This document shows, piece by piece, positions 16,299 through 21,941 of a stretch of 21,941 nucleotides of DNA (position 1 is the first letter of the stretch; every line of letters starts with the position of its first letter). Below the pieces are notes generated by a model that was not told the DNA's origin, did no database searches, and worked only from the letters and a program-made list of their open reading frames with translations. Position numbers and translations under genes: made by a program. The DNA is taken from contig JBGTIU010000024.1 in assembly GCA_041745515.1 (NCBI GenBank), forward strand, positions 1 to 21,941, read 5' to 3'. This DNA comes from JAKFWF01 sp041745515 (GTDB taxonomy: Bacteria > Pseudomonadota > Alphaproteobacteria > Rhizobiales > Hyphomicrobiaceae).

Positions 16299-18311
16299 AT
16301 GGCATCCATTCGTGATCTTTTCGGAAGTACCGTCCCTGATATGACCGATAAATCTGTGCGCCAGCGCAAACCGGCCGATGCGTCCGATGCCTACACTGCT
16401 GCCGATATCGAGGTGCTGGAGGGGCTGGAGCCGGTGCGCCGCCGCCCCGGCATGTACATAGGCGGCACGGATGAGAAGGCCCTGCACCATCTGTTCGCCG
16501 AAGTCATCGACAACGCGATGGACGAGGCGGTTGCCGGTCACGCAACCTGGATCGAGGTGCGATACGACGTCGATGGTTCTCTGTCAGTCATGGATAACGG
16601 CCGCGGCATACCTGTCGATCCTCACCCCAAATTCAAGAGCCAGTCAGCGCTCGAAGTGATCATGACGACGCTGCACTCGGGTGGAAAATTCGACGGCAAA
16701 GCCTATCAAACGTCGGGCGGCCTGCACGGCGTCGGCATCTCGGTGGTCAATGCGCTGTCCGAGACCTGCGAAGTTGAAGTCGCGCGCGGCCAGCAGCTTT
16801 ACCGCATGGTGTTCAACCGTGGAGTACCCGAAGGGCGACTACAGAAACTCGGGTCGACCATGAACCGCCGCGGCACCAAGGTACGCTTCAAGCCGGACGA
16901 GAAAATCTTTGGCAGGGGCTGCGCCTTCAGACCTTCGCGTCTGTTTACCATGGCACGCTCGAAGGCCTACCTTTATGGCGGTGTCGAAATACGCTGGTTC
17001 TGTGCGCCCGAACTGATCAAGGATCAGACGTTGAGCGAAGCCGTGTTCCATTTTCCCGGCGGCCTCAAGGATTTTCTGAATAATTCGATTGATGGCCAGA
17101 CCCTCGTTGCCAAGGACATGTTCGCTGGCCGCATTACCAGGGACGGTGGCCATGGCGCCGTAGAGTGGGCGGTGGCCTGGACGGCAAGCGAGGACGGCTT
17201 TCTGCGCTCCTACTGCAACACCATTCCCACCGCCGACGGCGGCACTCACGACAGCGGCCTGCGCGCAGCACTGTCGAAGGGGCTGAAAGCCTACGGCGAA
17301 CTCGTCAACAACAAGAAGGCGACTCAGATTACAGCCGACGACGTGATGGGCACGGCCGCGGCAATGCTGTCGGTGTTCATCCGCGAGCCGGAATTCCAGG
17401 GTCAGACCAAGGACCGCCTGGCGACCCAGGAAGCCGCGCGAATCGTCGAGAACGCCGTCCGCGATGCCTTCGACCATTGGCTGACCGGGGCGCCGCAGCA
17501 GGCGACGAAGCTGCTCGAGTGGACGATTGAACAGGCCGAGGACCGTCTCAAGCGCAAGCGCGAGAAGGAGATCGGACGGCAGACCGCAACGCGCCGGCTA
17601 AGACTACCGGGCAAACTCGTCGATTGCGCTACCCAGTCGGCCGAAGGCACGGAGATTTTCATCGTCGAGGGCGATAGCGCGGGCGGTTCGGCCAAGCAGG
17701 CGCGCAACCCCAAGACGCAGGCCGTGCTGCCGTTGCGCGGCAAGATTCTGAACGTCGCCAACGCCACCAGCGCCAAGCTCAGCCAGAACCAGATGCTGTC
17801 GGACCTGATCCAGTCGCTCGGGTCGGGTACCGGCGCGAAATACCGGGAGGAAGAGCTGCGCTACGAGCGCGTCATCGTCATGACCGACGCCGACGTCGAT
17901 GGCGCACATATAGCGTCTCTGCTGATCACCTTTTTCTATCAGGAGATGCCGGAGCTGATCGAGAACGGCCACCTGTTCCTCGCGGTGCCGCCGCTGTTCA
18001 AGTTGACTCAAGGTTCAACGTCCGTCTATGCCCGCACGGAAGCCCAGCGCGACGTACTGCTGAAAACCGCGTTCAAGGCCAACCACAAAGTCGATATTAC
18101 GCGGTTCAAGGGTCTGGGCGAGATGAACGCCTCGCATCTCAAGGAAACCACGATGGACCCGACGAAGCGTTTATTACTCAAGGTTGCTGTCGGGGATGGC
18201 GACAAGTCGGAGATTGCGGAGGCCATCAACGCGTTGATGGGCTCGAAACCGGAATTACGGTTCAAGTTCATCCAGGAGCGCGCAGCGTTCGCGAAGGATC
18301 TGGATGTTTGA
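16299..18311 (+). CDS. parE: DNA topoisomerase IV subunit B
   Basis: ParE, 670 aa, is the ATPase subunit of topoisomerase IV, which with ParC decatenates daughter chromosomes. The GHKL ATPase part has LEGLEPVRRRPGMYIGG, EVIDNAMDEA (with Asn72), DNGRGIPVD and the ATP-lid GGLHGVGISVVNAL; the TOPRIM part has EIFIVEGDSAGGSA with Glu457 and DADVDGAHI with Asp532 and Asp534. The length and the wording EVLEGLEPV match alphaproteobacterial ParE, not the roughly 800-aa GyrB. I use the ATG at 16299 because it keeps the SIRDLFGS leader seen in relatives; ATG 16341 is possible. It stops three bases from the end of the convergent membrane-protein gene. parC is not in the window. Confidence 0.95.
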   Translation: MASIRDLFGSTVPDMTDKSVRQRKPADASDAYTAADIEVLEGLEPVRRRPGMYIGGTDEKALHHLFAEVIDNAMDEAVAGHATWIEVRYDVDGSLSVMDNGRGIPVDPHPKFKSQSALEVIMTTLHSGGKFDGKAYQTSGGLHGVGISVVNALSETCEVEVARGQQLYRMVFNRGVPEGRLQKLGSTMNRRGTKVRFKPDEKIFGRGCAFRPSRLFTMARSKAYLYGGVEIRWFCAPELIKDQTLSEAVFHFPGGLKDFLNNSIDGQTLVAKDMFAGRITRDGGHGAVEWAVAWTASEDGFLRSYCNTIPTADGGTHDSGLRAALSKGLKAYGELVNNKKATQITADDVMGTAAAMLSVFIREPEFQGQTKDRLATQEAARIVENAVRDAFDHWLTGAPQQATKLLEWTIEQAEDRLKRKREKEIGRQTATRRLRLPGKLVDCATQSAEGTEIFIVEGDSAGGSAKQARNPKTQAVLPLRGKILNVANATSAKLSQNQMLSDLIQSLGSGTGAKYREEELRYERVIVMTDADVDGAHIASLLITFFYQEMPELIENGHLFLAVPPLFKLTQGSTSVYARTEAQRDVLLKTAFKANHKVDITRFKGLGEMNASHLKETTMDPTKRLLLKVAVGDGDKSEIAEAINALMGSKPELRFKFIQERAAFAKDLDV

Positions 18312-18314
18312 GGG

Positions 18315-18740
18315 CTATCGCACAGCCTTGAACTCGTCGGTCAGTCGATTGATCTTGGAAGCCGCTCCTCCCAAAATCCATAGATCGTAGACGACCACAG
18401 CCATCGTCATGACTGCGAGCATGATGTTGACATAAGAGATCTGCCAATAGCCGACGAAGTGAAGGAAAAGCCCGAACAGGGCGGCTATCGCAGGAATACC
18501 CGAGATAATATTATCCAGATTATGCGTACTCGAACTGCCGATATTTCCGTGCGAAACGGGGTAACCCTGGACCACAAGGTATGCCCAAAACAGCGCGAAC
18601 AGACTCATGAAGAAAAGCGCGGTGCGCTCAGGAGTTGTGGCACCAACCATTGCCGGTTCGAGGTTTGGCTTGAGCCAGAACAGGGCTCCCATCAGCGCGG
18701 TCAGTAACAGCGCACTTACAAGGCGTGGCCCGATGGTCAT
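18315..18740 (-). CDS. Four-helix inner-membrane protein, function unknown
   Basis: A 141-aa membrane protein with four likely helices at about 7-23, 41-58, 78-97 and 103-124 and a short basic cytosolic tail (SKINRLTDEFKAVR). The loop between helices 2 and 3 carries a Gly/Ser/His/Asn-rich stretch (SHGNIGSSSTHN). I do not recognise a family. The ATG at 18740 is preferred because TGGGAG lies seven bases upstream and the longer version would add only arginine-rich residues. About 80 bases upstream is a match to the EcfG general-stress promoter, so it may be induced under stress. It converges with parE, three bases apart, without a visible terminator. Confidence 0.75.
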   Translation of the reverse strand: MTIGPRLVSALLLTALMGALFWLKPNLEPAMVGATTPERTALFFMSLFALFWAYLVVQGYPVSHGNIGSSSTHNLDNIISGIPAIAALFGLFLHFVGYWQISYVNIMLAVMTMAVVVYDLWILGGAASKINRLTDEFKAVR

Positions 18741-18819
18741 CGTGTAGCTCCCAAATCGACGATTGCGCCGGCACTTGCGGTCACGCATTACGTTGGCTGG
18801 CGGCGTTCACCTTGTGAGA

Positions 18820-18844
18820 AACGCGCAGCACTGCGATCCGTTCC
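18820..18844 (-). promoter_or_regulatory. EcfG-type (general stress response) promoter
   Basis: On the minus strand GGAAC (18844-18840), a 16-base spacer and CGTT (18823-18820) match the known alphaproteobacterial EcfG consensus GGAAC-N16/17-CGTT exactly. It faces the four-helix membrane-protein gene, leaving a leader of about 70 bases. Chance matches are uncommon but possible in 22 kb. Confidence 0.55.
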
Positions 18845-18935
18845 AACCTCGCGTTATATCTGCTTGGCCCCTCACCAGTCGCCAGTCCCGCGTCTGGCCG
18901 TGGTCTTCCTGCCGGGTCCAAGGTCCATTACACCG

Positions 18936-18955
18936 AGGCGCACTGCCTTTTTTTT
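18936..18955 (+). terminator. Weak hairpin with T8 tract
   Basis: AGGC-GCACT-GCCT (four-base stem) runs into eight T (18948-18955), a rare homopolymer in this GC-rich DNA. There is no rightward gene upstream to terminate, so it would only make sense as the end of an unannotated small RNA in 18741-18955. The stem is too short to be persuasive. Confidence 0.2.
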
Positions 18956-19019
18956 GCCAGGAACCTGCTGAGGATACCCAACTGCGGGAGCCGGACTCGA
19001 TAGATGTCAGGAATCCGTC

Positions 19020-19805
19020 ATGACCGCCCCCGCTCGGCATTGGACCGAAAATACTCATGCTTATGGAGCCTTCGACGCCGACGAGGATGCCGCGTACGGT
19101 GAACTCTCGGCGGGCGAAAGGGTCGGCCCGCCACTCGCTCGCTCCGGCCGCAAGGTCGTGCTGCTGAGCATCGTCGTTCTGCTCGCGCTTGGCAGCTGGG
19201 CGGCGCTCAGCGAGCAGCTCACCTGGCCCGGATGGCTGTCAGTACAGATTACGAGCCTGATCGATTCCATGCACCGTAAGCCGACACCGGCCGAGTCGGC
19301 CGCTTCGGTGCTGCCTGCTGTCGGGCCGCCACCTTCGACCCTGCTGCCACTGGTTGCGAGTGAAATTGCCGCGGCTCCTGTTGCAGAAATTAGATCGGCG
19401 GCGCCACCAATGACGACGGCTGCGCTTGCGCCTGCGACCAAACCCTCTGACGAGTCGGCGGCCTCGCCCTTGCCACCGCCGCCTGTCGATGCCGCCGACC
19501 CTTATCAGACACGCGCGGTAGCCGTCGGTCTTCATCCGGGACTTTCCCGCGTCCTGCTGGCGCGACTTTCGCCCGCCGATTATCGCAATGCCGGCACTGC
19601 GATCAAAAAAGCCGTGGCCGAGACAGCCGATACCGATGTCTACATCTGGCCGCGCCAGCGTAAACCCGAGCTCGCACTTTTTCAGGTTAGCTTCGTGCCC
19701 GGCGCCGCGCCCGATTGCCGGCGGTACGTCGTGAAAGTAAGCAAGGATGGCTGGCTAACGACCGCGCTGCCAATGGAGAAGTGCGGATCGAAGCCCGGCC
19801 GGTAG
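19020..19805 (+). CDS. Single-span membrane protein with Pro/Ala-rich linker, function unknown
   Basis: A 261-aa protein with an acidic N-terminal tail (1-41), an RSGRK stop signal followed by one membrane helix (45-63), a long Pro/Ala/Ser linker (about 88-160) and a compact C-terminal part (161-261) with two cysteines (233, 255) that could pair. By the positive-inside rule the C-terminal part should be periplasmic. This layout recalls TonB or TolA bridging proteins, but I see no homology to either. The ATG at 19020 has CAGGA seven bases upstream. It is rightward and alone; the gene on its left is leftward and the PaiB gene on its right converges with it. Confidence 0.72.
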   Translation: MTAPARHWTENTHAYGAFDADEDAAYGELSAGERVGPPLARSGRKVVLLSIVVLLALGSWAALSEQLTWPGWLSVQITSLIDSMHRKPTPAESAASVLPAVGPPPSTLLPLVASEIAAAPVAEIRSAAPPMTTAALAPATKPSDESAASPLPPPPVDAADPYQTRAVAVGLHPGLSRVLLARLSPADYRNAGTAIKKAVAETADTDVYIWPRQRKPELALFQVSFVPGAAPDCRRYVVKVSKDGWLTTALPMEKCGSKPGR

Positions 19806-19862
19806 TGGCGCCAGCGCCCTTACCGTCGGCGCAGGCTCGGTCGGGAACGTAGCGGTTGCGGA

Positions 19863-19878
19863 GGGGCCTTGTTGCCCC
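19863..19878. terminator. Possible bidirectional hairpin between convergent genes
   Basis: GGGGC and GCCCC surround a 6-base loop in the 84-base gap between the single-span protein gene and the paiB-like gene. The stem is GC-only but short and has no T tract. Confidence 0.3.
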
Positions 19879-19889
19879 GGTGCAGGCAA

Positions 19890-20513
19890 TCACTTCCGCC
19901 TCCATCCGTTCACCACCTCCAGATATGCTCCCGCCTGTCCCGTACCCAGCTGCTCCAGATTGCGGATGACGCTCGCCTGATCGGCTGCCGACTTGTGCTG
20001 GCCGAACTTCCACTGCGCCTCGATCTTGGTGATCCCGATTTCGATACCGACGATGGCGCGCAGCATCGCCTCGCGCTTGGCTGCCGTCATCTTAGCCGAC
20101 GTCCACGGGGTCTTCGGCAACAGCGTCTGCTCGAACCGCGCGCTCAAGCGATCAACATGATCAAGGCTTCCGAATTGCGGCAGCACACGCGCGATCCCGC
20201 TCAAATGAACGCTGACGTAGTTCCATGTCGGCACCTGATCAACGGTCGTATACCAATCGGGTGAGATGTAGGTGTCGGGGCCTATAACGGTCAGTAACAC
20301 GTCGGGCGCGGCGGCAATAATCTCGTGCAAGTTGTTGGCGCGGGCGACATGCAGCTCGGCACGGACACCGTCAGCGCCACGACGAAGGAGGAACGGCAGA
20401 TGCGACGCGACCAGCCGGCCCCGGTCGCTGGCAACCAGCGTACCGAATCCGCGCGTCGCGGCAAAGTCTAAGGCCGTTTCGTCGTCGGCTTTGAATGCTG
20501 GCGGAACATACAT
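19890..20513 (-). CDS. PaiB-type FMN-binding protein
   Basis: A 207-aa protein of the PaiB family, annotated as FMN-binding negative transcriptional regulators but structurally split-barrel flavoproteins. Typical blocks are MYVPPAFKADDETAL at the start, SHLPFLL (38-44), HVARAN, GPDTYISPDWY (78-88) and VPTWNYVSVH (94-103). The length is normal. The ATG at 20513 is the family start; the frame is open to 20651, but that part lies over the preceding gene. It follows the glutathionylspermidine-synthase-like gene by 35 bases in the same direction, so is probably co-transcribed. In Bacillus subtilis paiB is paired with the polyamine acetyltransferase gene paiA. Confidence 0.93.
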   Translation of the reverse strand: MYVPPAFKADDETALDFAATRGFGTLVASDRGRLVASHLPFLLRRGADGVRAELHVARANNLHEIIAAAPDVLLTVIGPDTYISPDWYTTVDQVPTWNYVSVHLSGIARVLPQFGSLDHVDRLSARFEQTLLPKTPWTSAKMTAAKREAMLRAIVGIEIGITKIEAQWKFGQHKSAADQASVIRNLEQLGTGQAGAYLEVVNGWRRK

Positions 20514-20548
20514 GCGTGCGGCTTTCGGCTGGAATGGCCCGTTGCCCC

Positions 20549-21715
20549 TCAAGGCGCAATGATGTGTGGCACGAACCGGGCGGTGTCCTTTGTGATCAGG
20601 CTGTCGTCTTCGCGCAAGCCCATGCCAGCCGGCTGGCTCGCGACCAGCCATGATCCGACGACCACGTAGCCACCATCGCCCATTGCCAGCGTCGCAACCT
20701 CTTGCCGGATGGTCCGCCCACCGCCATAGGGCCCGTCGGTCACTTCGACAGGACCTTTGCGTGCGTGCAGCGTCACATTTGCCCCTTCGCGCGAGAACAA
20801 CGGCTTCTCGACGAACGTATTGCCGAGACTAGCCGCCCGCGGACTGTCGGAGAAAAACGTGCGCAGCAGGTTCGGATGCCCAGGCGCCATCTCCCACAGC
20901 AGCGGCAATAGCCCCTTGTTCGACAGAACCGATTTCCAGGGTGGCTCGATGAACTGTACCGGCGATCGGGCGAGCGCATGGCCGAACTCTTCACGAAACA
21001 TCCATTCCCAAGGGTAGAGCTTGAACAGCACCTCGATCTGGCGGTCGGAGGCGTCCGCGAACGAGCCGTTCGCGGTGAGGCCGATCTCGTGCATCGCAAC
21101 GCGGTGGGTCGGCACCCCCGCCTGGCTGGCGCATTCCTGCAGATAATCGACGGTGCCTTCGTCCTCCGGTGCATCGATCGATTGCGCCAGATGCAGCCGA
21201 TAAGGCTTCCCATCGCGCAGGTTCTTGAACGCCGCGATCAGCTTCTCGTGCACGGACGTAAACTGGTCGGCACCCTCCGGCAGCGTGCCCGCGGCAAGAC
21301 CGTCCTCCAGCCACATCCACTGTGCCACCGAGGACTCGACCAACGACGTCGGCGTATCGGCATTGTATTCGAGAAGCTTTGCCGGTCCCGAGCCGTCGTA
21401 GGCGAGATCGAGGCGGCCGTAGAGATTTCGATCGCCCCGTCGCCAACTCTCGGAGATGAAGTTCCATTGTGCCTCCGGGATCGAGAGCTGACGCAGCAGT
21501 CGCTCGTCGACAACGGCACGCTTGACCAACTCCAGGCACATTGCCTCGAGTTCGGCCGTCGGCGCTTCAATGCTGTCCTCGATCTCCTGCAGCGAAAACA
21601 CCCAAGCCGCATCTTCCGTCCAGTAGGGCTCGCCGCCCGGACTGTGCCAATGAAATCCGTTGTCCTCCAGTCGTTGCCGCCAGTTCTCGCGTGGGGTCAC
21701 GCCGATTCGATGCAT
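20549..21715 (-). CDS. Glutathionylspermidine synthase-like ATP-grasp protein (YgiC type)
   Basis: A 388-aa protein of the glutathionylspermidine-synthase preATP-grasp family. It has only the ligase half, without the amidase domain of E. coli Gsp (619 aa), so it corresponds to YgiC/YjfC, whose substrates are not firmly known. Motifs are GGEPYW (27-32), GRLDLAYDG (100-108), KLLEYNADTPTSLVE (113-127), EPPWKSVLSNKGLLPLLWEM, FVEKPLFSREGANV (ATP-binding lysine region) and SWLVASQPAGMG near the end. The ATG at 21715 gives the family start MHRIGVTPRENW. It begins 23 bases after the stop of the DUF1190 gene, reproducing the E. coli ygiB-ygiC pairing. Actual glutathionylspermidine synthesis is not shown. 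Confidence 0.92.
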   Translation of the reverse strand: MHRIGVTPRENWRQRLEDNGFHWHSPGGEPYWTEDAAWVFSLQEIEDSIEAPTAELEAMCLELVKRAVVDERLLRQLSIPEAQWNFISESWRRGDRNLYGRLDLAYDGSGPAKLLEYNADTPTSLVESSVAQWMWLEDGLAAGTLPEGADQFTSVHEKLIAAFKNLRDGKPYRLHLAQSIDAPEDEGTVDYLQECASQAGVPTHRVAMHEIGLTANGSFADASDRQIEVLFKLYPWEWMFREEFGHALARSPVQFIEPPWKSVLSNKGLLPLLWEMAPGHPNLLRTFFSDSPRAASLGNTFVEKPLFSREGANVTLHARKGPVEVTDGPYGGGRTIRQEVATLAMGDGGYVVVGSWLVASQPAGMGLREDDSLITKDTARFVPHIIAP

Positions 21716-21738
21716 GATGCTTACCCGTCTATCAGCAG

Positions 21739-21941
21739 TCAGCTGCCGCTGCGGCCGATCGACCTTCCCGTCGATCCGAACCCGCCGCGCGATACCACAG
21801 ACGTGCGCGCCGACGGTGCAGAGGTGGCGCTGCGCGGTGCGACAGCATTGCCGCGCGCGGTTGCGGGCTGAGCACCCCGAACGACCAGGCCTCCAGACGA
21901 TGTCCGATACCAGCGCGTTGTCGAGCGGCCGCTGCTGGTGA
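21739..21941 (-). CDS. DUF1190 (YgiB-like) protein, C-terminal fragment
   Basis: A leftward frame enters from the window edge and ends at a TGA at 21739-21741, giving the last 66 residues. It includes RWYRTSSGGLVVRGA, a Ser/Ala/Thr-rich stretch and the ending VVSRGGFGSTGRSIGRSGS. The TRGGFG/SRGGFG block near a low-complexity C-terminus is typical of DUF1190 proteins such as E. coli YgiB, probable envelope proteins. Its place 23 bases ahead of a YgiC-like gene supports this strongly. The N-terminus, which should carry a lipoprotein or export signal, lies outside the window. Confidence 0.72.
   Translation of the reverse strand, partial: TSSGRSTTRWYRTSSGGLVVRGAQPATARGNAVAPRSATSAPSARTSVVSRGGFGSTGRSIGRSGS

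Noticed and set aside
20978..21871. Long plus-strand open frame (297 codons) opposite the YgiC-like gene
   Set aside because: Lies entirely over conserved coding sequence and the DUF1190 tail; composition is that of an antisense shadow in GC-rich DNA.

Overview
This window is chromosomal DNA of a GC-rich alphaproteobacterium. The gene order pdxJ-acpS-lepB-rnc-era-recO, the fumC/DUF4169/ribbon-helix-helix trio and the protein variants all point to Hyphomicrobiales (Bradyrhizobium/Xanthobacteraceae-like); this placement is inferred from protein resemblance and gene order, not from a search. I see no insertion sequence, phage gene, CRISPR array, rRNA or tRNA. The content is mostly housekeeping, and I did not find a convincing new defence or biosynthetic system.

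Layout. The left edge holds the 5' end of a leftward secreted-protein gene (1-214), divergent from fumC. fumC, a DUF4169 gene and a small RHH DNA-binding protein form a rightward operon that converges, tail overlapping tail, with a 1310-aa AsmA-family gene (leftward). Divergent from it is a UvrD/PcrA helicase. Then come a leftward MFS transporter, a small rightward secreted four-cysteine protein, a perfect 17-bp inverted repeat and a CAP-domain gene. The CAP gene overlaps the end of the leftward operon pdxJ-acpS-lepB-rnc-era-recO (read from 16084 down to 11513): vitamin B6 ring synthesis, acyl-carrier-protein activation, signal peptidase, RNase III, ribosome-assembly GTPase and recombination mediator. 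parE (topoisomerase IV subunit B) is divergent from pdxJ.

The right part has a four-helix membrane protein (leftward) preceded by a good match to the alphaproteobacterial EcfG general-stress promoter, a rightward single-span protein with a Pro/Ala linker, and a leftward set consisting of the C-terminus of a DUF1190 (YgiB-like) protein, a glutathionylspermidine-synthase-like ATP-grasp enzyme (YgiC-like) and a PaiB-type FMN-binding protein.

The observations most worth checking are the A9 run in era, whose one-base-shifted frame runs open straight into recO; the 17-bp hairpin just ahead of the CAP gene; the EcfG promoter; and the ygiBC-paiB linkage with its polyamine flavour. Two edge genes (1-214 and 21739-21941) were found by reading frames that run off the window.
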